Assembly (NCBI RefSeq): GCF_003013715.1
Contig: NC_072813.1
Coordinates: forward strand, 1,116,001-1,180,000
Length of the DNA stretch: 64,000 bases
Direction: 5' to 3'
DNA from: Candidozyma auris
Lineage: Eukaryota; Ascomycota; Pichiomycetes; Serinales; Metschnikowiaceae
Shown here in pieces: positions 56,181 to 64,000 of this stretch. The notes beneath the pieces were generated by a model. That model saw only the letters and a list, made by a program, of their open reading frames with translations. It had not been told where the DNA came from and ran no database searches. Every line of letters starts with the position of its first letter. Positions within the stretch are counted from its first letter, which is position 1. The translations under genes were made by a program, and so were the position numbers.

Positions 56181-57506
56181 TCACCACTCCACTTCCTTGT
56201 TTCCACTGCCACACTCAATTCTGTTGCAAAGATCATCCAACTCCTTCACACTGTCGTTCGTGGCACACGCCAACTTCGCCGGGTTAACAAGGCCTCCTCT
56301 CTCTTCCTCAAGAGCGAAATGTTCTTTCACCATATCTCTCACAAGCCCTTGGTAGTGCAACACCCCTCTTTCTTTCACTGGGTGCAAGTACCCGGACGAG
56401 TAGATTCCCTGGTTCAAGTTCTTCTGCGTCAATTGGCACAAGTTGAAATCTTCCAACTCCACCAACTGCAAGAAATCAACGAATTCCGTCTTCTCCTCCT
56501 CTGAGATACCCTTTTTCGTGTAAATGTCGTATTGCAAAATCGTCTTGGTAGCTGTTATGGGAAGCACTCTGATGGAGTACCACGCAGGAGAGTAGCAGTT
56601 CACACCGTTCGTAGGGTACAAGTATACCCACAAACCATTGAATTCACCGCCCACGTTTTTCTTGGTCTCCTTCTTAGGTTCAGCCTTTTTCTTCCCAAAC
56701 CCAAACCAAGAACCCTCCTGAGTCTTCTCTTTAGGTTCCACATTTTCGTTTCTCACGATCTCTGCGTAGTGGCGGCAGTATCTGTTCTTTGGGACAACCT
56801 TGTATGTTTCCATTCTGAATGCAGCATTCAAGCCAGGGTGTGCAGTAGGACAGTGGTAGCATTCTTGGTAACCGTCCATTAATGTCTTCCAGTTGAACAG
56901 GCCATCCAACTCATACGACATGTGGTACTCATAATCAGAGAAATCAAACTCGTCCAACTCCTTCGTGAGACCACTGTAAAAGTCTTCAAACTCTATGAAC
57001 TGTTCGGGGTCGTTGCAGAAGTTGACAAAAACCAACCCTTGAGGAGTGACATGGGTTTTGATTGGAAACAAAGAGTTCTCTTTCTTGTCAAAACCCTCCA
57101 CGTTTTCAAACTTAGGTGCCTTAGTCAACATTCCATCGGAATTGTAACTCCATCCGTGGTATTTACAGCCAACAACAGTAGAGCTACCTTTTTCCTTCTG
57201 AACAACGGGATAGGCACGATGACGACAGACGTTATGGAAAGCTCTCAACTTCCCATCAGTTTTAGACTTGATAATGAAGAAATTGATCCCAGTGAAGTTG
57301 AAGGTGTAATAGTCACCAGCTTTCTTGAATCTTGACTCGTGAATACAAAACAACCAAGACTTATTGAAGATAGCCCTCTTTTCCAATTCGAACACCTTCT
57401 CTGAAGTCCACCATGATGCTGGAAGAGTGTGCTCGCCAGGCAAAAGGGTCTCTTTTGAGTCGTCGATAGGGGGAGGAGCAGGTTTGGAAATCTGTGCTGT
57501 TGCCAT
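56181..57506 (-). CDS. Rieske-type non-haem iron oxygenase (choline monooxygenase-like)
   Basis: From ATG 57506 the protein has 441 residues. A Rieske 2Fe-2S site is formed by C94-x-H96 (NVCRHRAYP) and C114-x2-H117 (GCKYHGWSYN). The catalytic domain has the mononuclear-iron motif in DGYQECYHCPTAHPGL. This is the alpha-subunit architecture of ring-hydroxylating oxygenases, closest in pattern to choline/carnitine/stachydrine-type monooxygenases. The natural substrate (perhaps a quaternary amine) is inferred only. It needs a separate reductase, which is not nearby. An in-frame ATG at 57551 adds 15 residues but lies about 14 bp from a TATA-like TATTTAA (57565-57571), so 57506 is preferred. A one-mismatch form of the recurrent element (TTTTAGCAGCCA, 57623-57634) lies upstream. 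Confidence 0.88.
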   Translation of the reverse strand: MATAQISKPAPPPIDDSKETLLPGEHTLPASWWTSEKVFELEKRAIFNKSWLFCIHESRFKKAGDYYTFNFTGINFFIIKSKTDGKLRAFHNVCRHRAYPVVQKEKGSSTVVGCKYHGWSYNSDGMLTKAPKFENVEGFDKKENSLFPIKTHVTPQGLVFVNFCNDPEQFIEFEDFYSGLTKELDEFDFSDYEYHMSYELDGLFNWKTLMDGYQECYHCPTAHPGLNAAFRMETYKVVPKNRYCRHYAEIVRNENVEPKEKTQEGSWFGFGKKKAEPKKETKKNVGGEFNGLWVYLYPTNGVNCYSPAWYSIRVLPITATKTILQYDIYTKKGISEEEKTEFVDFLQLVELEDFNLCQLTQKNLNQGIYSSGYLHPVKERGVLHYQGLVRDMVKEHFALEEERGGLVNPAKLACATNDSVKELDDLCNRIECGSGNKEVEW

Positions 57507-57765
57507 CGTGCTAATTGCGATTCTTCCTTGATTCAAATGACCGAAATCCAACGGAAGAGGACCCTTAAATAAAAGACATGTTGTTTTTAATAACCCTTAT
57601 CGATGTCGCATACTTTTGCCAGTTTTAGCAGCCAGTTCCATTGTAGATAGTGCGAGGTACAGGTGCAGCCTTGTCAAAAATTCCGTTAGATCAGTCGCTA
57701 ACGCTCCGCACCAGCTTATCAGTGCATACAACAGTCTGCTTATATGGGAGACGATTATAGGCTGC

Positions 57766-60700
57766 TTACTGGAAATGGTCAAGTAATCCATGGAGTCTCA
57801 CAACCTCTTGAGCAACATCTGGATCAATTGATGCAGCGAGAAGAGTGTTGAGTACAAATTCACTCTCTGGCTGAACTCTGTATAAAGATTCCACTTTGTG
57901 AATGGCACCTTTGATCTCGTCCTTCTCTGGCGAGTCATCTAATTCTCCATTCTCCAAGGATTTTTTCATCGTCACAGCTCTTCCCAATAAGCTATTGACA
58001 ACTGTAAGAGAGCGAGTTCCAACACAAGATAAGATCTTATGCTCCTGCGTGTGTCTGGGAAATTTGACAGACTCCGTGATAAGCGATAAAGTGTTTTTGG
58101 TAAAATTAAACAAGAGCATCTGAATGTTACCAGCGAGCCACCACAAGGGAAGGTTGTGAAGGTGTGCATTGACGTCCTCCGACGGAATTAAGTCGATTAT
58201 GAGCTTCACGCCAAAAAGAGCCTGCAACGTTGTAGTAGACCTTTGTAATGCAAAACGAGTGAACTCAATACCGCTCACGGTAAATGGAACCGTACTCATC
58301 ATGAGCTTGAAAGCTCTTGTAAGCAAGCGACCGGATTTTAGGGCATGTTGGTCTCCTTTGAGATAAGCCAATGCCAATTTTTTGGTCTCATGATGATCCT
58401 CAGGGGTGACGGTGACAGATCTGGCGCTAGGGTGCTCAGCGGAGGAAGTCACATTCAAAGAGCCCGTGAGAACAGCTTGAAGGAATGCACGGCTCTTAGG
58501 TTCTCTTACAAGTAGCTTGGCGAAGGTATCAACGCCGTATGGCAAATACGTGTGAATGTCGACTTGTGCCCCAGGGATATCGAATCTTCTGTTCGGATCG
58601 TCTTCGTGTTCATCAAGCTTAGGCGCAAATGCACTCACAAGCAAGTAGGTCAAAAATGCCTCCTCCAAGCTTTCAAGTTCCATATGGAAGGCAATCTGAT
58701 CAAGCATAACGAGACAATCCTTCAATAAGCAAAACCTCTTACGTTGGAAAACAAAAGCAGCAGGATTAACAGCAACAGCCTTTATCGTCTTGAAGATCAA
58801 ATCACGGAAGAGGCGATTGGAAGCCATAAGTGCCCTGCTGTCTCCTGTGAATGATAAGTTTCTCAAGGTCATGGTTACCGTTATCATCAAATCAACGAAG
58901 AATATTCTCGTATCGGTAGCACTTTTCGTCTGAATTTTGCTGAAATAGTGCTTATTTTCTTCCCTAAATTTTAGTAATCCGGTGAGGAAGTCAGGCATCT
59001 CTAAAGTGCTATAGCTAGGAGATTCAGATGATGACTCGGGCAGCTCAGTTTCACGAAACTCTGGAGAGAAGATGTCATCAACTTCGATATCGGAATCGTC
59101 GTCCTCTACCAATTCTGCTGTCAACGAATCGACGTTATACACAATGTCTTCGCCATTCATCTCATCTTCCTTCACATACTTTTCGAAGACCGCTTCAATC
59201 GGACCAGATGGACGCAATTTCACATCCTGATAAAGATCTTCAGATGTTTGTGCCTTTTGCACATGAGACAAAATTTTGAGCCCGGCATTAATCAAAGCGT
59301 CTAGCAATTCTGGAGCGTCCGAAACTTTGAATTGGCAATTGGCATCCGTGGTTGTCACAAGCAAAGTATTGAGAGCGGAATATATTTCACCAGGATTCGA
59401 AATCAGGTAATTCTTTAGCGACATGGTTAGTGCATGAATGTTCAAAGAGCCTAATTCAGGTGCAAAAAGATAGACTGGCTTTGTTAATTCGATTTCTGCG
59501 GAAATGTCCGAGATATTCTTGAGTTTGATACTACCGTGGGTATCGGTGCTCTCCTTAATAGGAACGTATTTTCGAATAGTATTGGGATCTCCTTCCACTA
59601 ATTCTTCACCTGTAGCGACGACCAGTCTTCTTGGTGTAGTGGATGCCTCATGTCTCAGCTGTACAGAAGCCAGACGCTGCGTCACACTTCCAGAGCGATA
59701 AGCTCCCTGCTGTTGAAGATAAGGCGATTGAAGTGCTGCGGGGGAACCATGATTCGATCGACTCGCTTGAGATGATTTTCTCTGAAGGCTACCAGGAACA
59801 GAACTAGGTTGGCTAGCATCGAGTGGTTCGGGCTGTGAGATTTTGTTGCCTTGTGCAATACTTGGAGTAGGCATAGCGCCGGTGTGAGGGGATTGGGCAG
59901 ATTGAAACTGATTCACAAGTGGAGAATTTCTATTTTGTTGTTGGAAATTTTGCTGCTGTTTCTGCACAAGATCTTCTTGTTGCTGTGGCTGACTTTGCTG
60001 CCGATTCTGATTCATAAGATTCTGTCCTGAAGCTTGGCTATGCTGCTGCTGTCTCTGTAGCTGTTGCTGTTGTTGCTGGAAACGGAGATACAATTGTCTT
60101 TGGAACTGAATACGGCGAGCATGAAGATCTTTACGGCCCTCCTCAGTAGCATCATACTGTTCGTAGGGAAGAATATACTGCAAGTACACCGTACCAACCA
60201 GTTTTTCAATCTGTTGCTTGGCGATGATGTTGCTTTGAATATCTATGCCATCTAGAAGGCCCAATTTCCTGCAAACGTTCGTCCAGTCTGTGACTTGTGC
60301 CGAAGGCTGATTCAAGGTCTGAAGATGCCTGAGAACGGCATGAAAACCACCAATCTTTCTCGTCAAAAGATGGAGGATCAACAAGTTGATTTTCTTATTG
60401 TTCACCACTGGTGCCTGAGTGATGGGTGTGTTGCGACGGTTCATGTAATCAGCGAGGGACATTTGCAACAGCTCATACTGTAACAGGGCAAATTGAGATT
60501 GAGTTAGCTTAGGAGGACCACCACTGTTTCCCTGAAACCCACTCTCTGAGCCTGGCGTGGGTGCACCTGCCATACGCTGACCCACGAAGTTTTTGTTAGG
60601 ACCAGGGCCTTGCTGACCAGCCATGGCTGGGTTATTACCCCCGAACTGGCCCATTTGAGGGCTACCCTCAAAACTATCGGCGCCCCTCATCTGGTTAACG

Positions 60701-61554
60701 TTCTGTGAAAGGTTCTGATTGGCGCTCTGATTCCTGCCCAAATTCATGCCCTGGGGCCCGCCCTGAGGCATCATTCCTTCGAGGTTGCCCATTCCTTGCT
60801 TAGCAGAGGCAGCATTTCCACCTTGTTGGATCAGCCCATGAGGAGAGTCTACCCTGTTCATTTGGTTGCCCATGAATTGCAAGTTGCCAGGCCCTTGGGG
60901 CCCACCCATGCCACCAGGACCCCCACCAGGGCCACCTCCATGCATATTGAGATTGCCCATGCCACCGCTATTCATGAAATTCTGATTCAAGTTCTGAGAT
61001 AAACTCTGAGGCACACTACCTCCTCCGCCCATACCGCCTGGTCCAGCCATGCCCGCACCTAGCATAGGGTTTTCCCCATTATTGATGTTCATGTGCGGTG
61101 AGCTTCGTGCCCCTGCTAGTTCAGGCTGCTGGCGATGCTGAGCCTTCTGTTGGTTGTGTACCATCTGCTGGTGCATAATCTGCTGTCTCATTTTTAAAAG
61201 CTGTTCTTGTTTTTGTCTATCGAGCTGCTGAGACCCACTGTTTCCTTGGCCCGCATCAAGGGACTGGTGTTGGCCCACCATACCTCCATCGTTTCGCATG
61301 AACATCTGAGGCAGTTTATTGTCCAGCGGGTTTCCTTGTTTTTGAAGTCCAAATTCTCCGAGCCCCATGTCTCCTGGGGCAAACATATCAGCATCAGGTC
61401 CACTGTGCTGGTTTCCAGGTTGTTTTTGCTGGTTTTGTTGAGCCATAGCCACAGAGCCTGGAAGAGGCTCGTCGAAAATCGGGCCGACCATATCAGAGTC
61501 ATTCAGCTGGCCGGGCGCCAGAAAGGCGTCGTCTTTGAACCAGAAATTTGACAT
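57766..61554 (-). CDS. SWI1: SWI/SNF chromatin-remodelling subunit Swi1 (ARID)
   Basis: The 1262-residue protein has a long low-complexity N-terminus (about residues 30-345) rich in Gln, Asn, Met and Gly, including GGMGGGG and GGGPGGGPGGMGGP. An ARID DNA-binding domain follows at about 355-465 (QYELLQMSLADYMNRR, LLTRKIGGFHAVLRHL, KLGLLDG), then a polyGln stretch (about 495-545). The C-terminal half is helical and armadillo-like (from about 870) and includes FQRKRFCLLKDCLVMLDQIAFH. This order is that of Swi1/BAF250. The N-terminus is prion-like; S. cerevisiae Swi1 forms the [SWI+] prion. It is the largest gene in the right half, and a relaxed TGGCTGCAAAAG element lies 275 bp upstream. Confidence 0.88.
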   Translation of the reverse strand: MSNFWFKDDAFLAPGQLNDSDMVGPIFDEPLPGSVAMAQQNQQKQPGNQHSGPDADMFAPGDMGLGEFGLQKQGNPLDNKLPQMFMRNDGGMVGQHQSLDAGQGNSGSQQLDRQKQEQLLKMRQQIMHQQMVHNQQKAQHRQQPELAGARSSPHMNINNGENPMLGAGMAGPGGMGGGGSVPQSLSQNLNQNFMNSGGMGNLNMHGGGPGGGPGGMGGPQGPGNLQFMGNQMNRVDSPHGLIQQGGNAASAKQGMGNLEGMMPQGGPQGMNLGRNQSANQNLSQNVNQMRGADSFEGSPQMGQFGGNNPAMAGQQGPGPNKNFVGQRMAGAPTPGSESGFQGNSGGPPKLTQSQFALLQYELLQMSLADYMNRRNTPITQAPVVNNKKINLLILHLLTRKIGGFHAVLRHLQTLNQPSAQVTDWTNVCRKLGLLDGIDIQSNIIAKQQIEKLVGTVYLQYILPYEQYDATEEGRKDLHARRIQFQRQLYLRFQQQQQQLQRQQQHSQASGQNLMNQNRQQSQPQQQEDLVQKQQQNFQQQNRNSPLVNQFQSAQSPHTGAMPTPSIAQGNKISQPEPLDASQPSSVPGSLQRKSSQASRSNHGSPAALQSPYLQQQGAYRSGSVTQRLASVQLRHEASTTPRRLVVATGEELVEGDPNTIRKYVPIKESTDTHGSIKLKNISDISAEIELTKPVYLFAPELGSLNIHALTMSLKNYLISNPGEIYSALNTLLVTTTDANCQFKVSDAPELLDALINAGLKILSHVQKAQTSEDLYQDVKLRPSGPIEAVFEKYVKEDEMNGEDIVYNVDSLTAELVEDDDSDIEVDDIFSPEFRETELPESSSESPSYSTLEMPDFLTGLLKFREENKHYFSKIQTKSATDTRIFFVDLMITVTMTLRNLSFTGDSRALMASNRLFRDLIFKTIKAVAVNPAAFVFQRKRFCLLKDCLVMLDQIAFHMELESLEEAFLTYLLVSAFAPKLDEHEDDPNRRFDIPGAQVDIHTYLPYGVDTFAKLLVREPKSRAFLQAVLTGSLNVTSSAEHPSARSVTVTPEDHHETKKLALAYLKGDQHALKSGRLLTRAFKLMMSTVPFTVSGIEFTRFALQRSTTTLQALFGVKLIIDLIPSEDVNAHLHNLPLWWLAGNIQMLLFNFTKNTLSLITESVKFPRHTQEHKILSCVGTRSLTVVNSLLGRAVTMKKSLENGELDDSPEKDEIKGAIHKVESLYRVQPESEFVLNTLLAASIDPDVAQEVVRLHGLLDHFQ

Positions 61555-63258
61555 TGAAAGATCGGTAGATAGCTGTATTAGTTAAATGGAGCTTTAGAGC
61601 TGAAAGTTTGACATGAAGAAACGTGCAGGAGAGTCACGTGACAAAAGTTGACAGTACTGACTGATTCTCGAAGAAAACCAACGTAATTCGGGCCATTAAA
61701 TGATAGAAAAGTCATGAGCTCATTCACCAAATCAAAGGGTTGGTTGTATGATTTGAGTCGTATCCAAATTCAGTGTACTTACTCTTCTCCCACGATATGC
61801 CTTGCGTGTATTGAACGCGAATCGCGGCTGGCTGCAAAAGCTACAAGGTAGTCAATAAACCAGGCCCATTGAATATGTAGAAAAAAAAAGCAATGTATAT
61901 TACGGATCCTAAAAGCCATTTGGTATTGATTTCTAATCTGTCATGACTCTTTTAAATTGTGCATTCATGAGACTTGATATTGTCTTGGTGAGCGAAGCAG
62001 TTAGCTCCTACAAAAGTTTCGATCTTCCTCGAAAGCTGAGTTCGATGAAGAGAATCTTCATGAGCCTGTGGTGATGTTTTTGTCCATGAAGAGTCTGTCA
62101 AGCATGGCAATTGAACAAGACATCGTGAAGTGATTTGTGCGACCTAGGTATGCTCTTTGCTTTCTATAATAACCGAGATGATTTATGTTGAAATAGGCCT
62201 CCATCATGGAAACAGATGCATCGCCTTGAAACCTTGAAACTCATCTAGCTCTTTTTACATGGCTCGTTGTGTGAAACAACGTCACTGATAAAAATCCAAT
62301 ACTTCCACAAACATGTAGGCACTACTCTTCCAGTACACAAGGCAGCAGCAACTGTAAATGAGGGCTAACTTCCAGAAAGCTCGGAATTGCGTGTTTCGAA
62401 CGTTCAGCACCTGAGATGATGTCAATCTCGACAGGATAAAGACATACAAGCAGACTTAAAACTCGGGTTATGTGCGAGATGGTTCGGTGCCCGTAACTCC
62501 AACCTTAAAAATTTAAAATCGTGAAAACTCAATGAGGTAACCGCTTCACACGAGGACAGGAATAATATCCTCGGCCTCCTAATTATTTACAGAGTAACTC
62601 TCCTCCCACTCCCTCTCTTGCTTGAAACCGTGTGAGTTGCTCATGTCCATATTCGAAGCACTAGCAGCAAACCCTGCAGCAGTTCAAAATCAGAGAGGCA
62701 CGCGAGGCTGAAACGTTCCCTTTAGGATATGCCGAGTTTGGAGTATTTCCATCTACCAACAAACCAAGCTGATCGATCCTTGTAGCTCCTCGAGGCACCA
62801 TGTGGCCTGGACAAAACGGCCGCCCTGCATTAGAATAGACGCTCCTACGGGTTTAGGGGCCCGTGTCTCGCTTCAAACCGCATCGAAACTCAAAACCATA
62901 ACTCAAACCCACGCCGTCAAACGCATTTGGTTATGATGGCTCGCATAACAATACAGGCACCAAGCGATTTCATCAACTCATGAAGCGCTTGAAAAGCGCA
63001 AGTGATTCATAACCAAGTTCAGGAGGTCACTAGTGGAGTTGATACTCCGACACATTATGAATGCCCGCTATTTATCTCTCGGCTAGACAGCTGCAATTCA
63101 AAAGCGTCACCAGCAACACACATTCACAGACGCCAAGGTGTACTTTGGGCTTGCCTTATTCCGATTTCTATTTTTTTAAGGTTGCTGCTCTCGAAAAGGA
63201 AAGCAACGGAAAAAAAAAAAAATTAAAGTAAAAAGAGAAATAGATGCATGTGGTATTA
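61555..63258. other. Intergenic region upstream of SWI1, about 1.7 kb
   Basis: This holds the SWI1 upstream region and the 3' flank of the mannosyltransferase. It has a relaxed recurrent element (61829-61840), a CACGTG core (GTCACGTGAC, 61634-61643), a CCTCGG near 62571 and poly-A runs near 61885 and 63210. No open frame over 74 codons; I see no gene. Confidence 0.45.
61634..61643. promoter_or_regulatory. Palindromic E-box (GTCACGTGAC) upstream of SWI1
   Basis: A perfect 10-bp palindrome with a CACGTG core, 80 bp before the SWI1 ATG. GTCACGTGAC is the optimal site of Cbf1/Tye7-type bHLH factors in yeasts. Binding is inferred. Confidence 0.6.
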
Positions 63259-64000
63259 CTATTTCCCTCCTTCTCGTAGATTTGGGATTGAAGCTATGAC
63301 TCTCGTTGCAAATGGCGTAGATTTTTTTTCGCTTCTACCATATCCTCCACCACTTTTGTAGCTTTCTGAAAGCGCTTTGTAATGCTCCATCTCTCCCCAG
63401 CAGTCTCTCCCAAATTCGCAGCCAGCCATATTAATAAGAAAATCACCGCGATGATAAAAATATTGTGGATCGTCAGCTTTGTCAGCACAAGCGCCGGGTG
63501 GAAAAGCATTAATGGTGCGTAACGGCACAAAGCCAACTCTCTCTCTAATCCATGGCTGGCTCTCGTAAAGTGTTTCCAAAGAGTCTTGTTCCTTATGCTC
63601 CCATTGCATGTGCATCTGCTCGTACATGGCGGGATCCCACCAAATATCTAGAAGCATATCGGTCCATTCTGATCTTCTCAAGAGGAACGAGCCCAAGTTG
63701 AACCCACCGCAATCTTGTGTAACAACCATATCGATGGGAGCCGTGTAATCCACAAGCGGCAAAGGCACTTTCAAGTTTATTGGGTTGAACGTATCCAAGG
63801 TGCGATAGGTGATGTTGTCCAATTTGTTTAGAAGATGCAGTTCCAAAGACTTGTGAGGTTCCATGATGTATGTGTGTAGATCTAGCCACCAAAACCATTC
63901 CGTATTAGGGAACTGTCTCATGGCTTGTTTCATCAAATCCACTTTTTCCCACAGCTCTCTCCACTCGTGTGAGTAGCGCTTTTTCAGCGTCATATCCTTG
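63259..64000 (-). CDS. Golgi alpha-1,6-mannosyltransferase, GT34 (Mnn10/Mnn11 type), 5' part outside window
   Basis: The minus-strand frame is open to the window edge; the visible C-terminal part is about 247 residues (the ATG at 63993 is internal). Conserved GT34 blocks are MTLKKRYSHEWRELWEKVDL, EWFWWLDLHTYIMEP (the DxD-like metal-binding region, here D-L-H), VTQDCGGFNLGSFLLRRSEW, LDIWWDP and EHKEQDSLETLY. Mnn10 and Mnn11 belong to the M-Pol II complex that extends the alpha-1,6 backbone of N-glycan outer chains. The 'DLH' variant may favour Mnn11, but I cannot decide between the two. The C-terminus ends in a Gly/Lys-rich tail. Confidence 0.88.
   Translation of the reverse strand, partial: KDMTLKKRYSHEWRELWEKVDLMKQAMRQFPNTEWFWWLDLHTYIMEPHKSLELHLLNKLDNITYRTLDTFNPINLKVPLPLVDYTAPIDMVVTQDCGGFNLGSFLLRRSEWTDMLLDIWWDPAMYEQMHMQWEHKEQDSLETLYESQPWIRERVGFVPLRTINAFPPGACADKADDPQYFYHRGDFLINMAGCEFGRDCWGEMEHYKALSESYKSGGGYGRSEKKSTPFATRVIASIPNLREGGK

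Noticed and set aside
63416..63427. ATTCGCAGCCA resembling the recurrent element
   Set aside because: One mismatch in the core and inside the coding sequence of the mannosyltransferase; treated as chance.

Overview
The window looks like nuclear chromosomal DNA of a budding yeast from the CUG-Ser clade (the Candida/Clavispora/Debaryomyces side of Saccharomycotina). Genes are compact and mostly intronless. The two introns I can place use GTATGT donors and perfect TACTAAC branch sites. A CTG codon falls where fungal phospholipases B usually carry Ser or another small residue, so CTG is probably read as serine. Gene content matches this group: secreted phospholipase B, Rax2, Mim2, Dal81, Swi1 and a cytosolic GH81 glucanase. 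I cannot name the species from sequence alone.

Layout, left to right. 1-5.6 kb: truncated mitochondrial resolvase CCE1, a tiny heavily glycosylated GPI-type wall protein, and a GPI phospholipase B. 6.7-10.1 kb: TRM1, then a decayed stretch with a copia-like gag relic and a second multi-frame relic. 10.2-15.6 kb: MIM2, an unrecognised gene, the DHHC palmitoyltransferase SWF1, a second unrecognised gene and a GH81 glucanase. 17-23 kb: a DAL81-type zinc-cluster regulator, ARC19 (intron) and PRP40. 23.3-30.3 kb: tRNA-Ser(UGA), a small unrecognised gene with an overlapping uORF, POP8 (intron), VPS10 and tRNA-Trp. 30.4-42.9 kb: RAX2, TRS85, a TMEM115-type Golgi protein, a mitochondrial INA22-like protein and MCM4. 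44.3-57.5 kb: a malate dehydrogenase ending in SKI, a HOL1-like MFS transporter, a beta-lactamase-fold hydrolase, HIS4, PEX5 and a Rieske oxygenase. 57.8-64 kb: SWI1 and a truncated MNN10/MNN11 mannosyltransferase.

Neighbours are mostly unrelated housekeeping genes, as is usual in yeast. Themes recur, however. The secretory and wall pathway is represented by PLB, the GPI protein, VPS10, TRS85, RAX2, the TMEM115 homologue, SWF1, the GT34 enzyme and the glucanase. The peroxisome is represented by PEX5 and the SKI-tailed malate dehydrogenase; both promoters carry an inverted pair of CCTCGG hexamers, the core bound by FarA/Ctf1-type fatty-acid regulators.

The most notable non-coding signal is a 12-bp element, TGGCTGCGAAAA. 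Its 10-bp core GGCTGCGAAA was found nine times by eye, always outside genes, where about 0.1 would be expected by chance. Relaxed copies (TGGYTGCRAAAA) lie upstream of several more genes. I do not know the factor that binds it.
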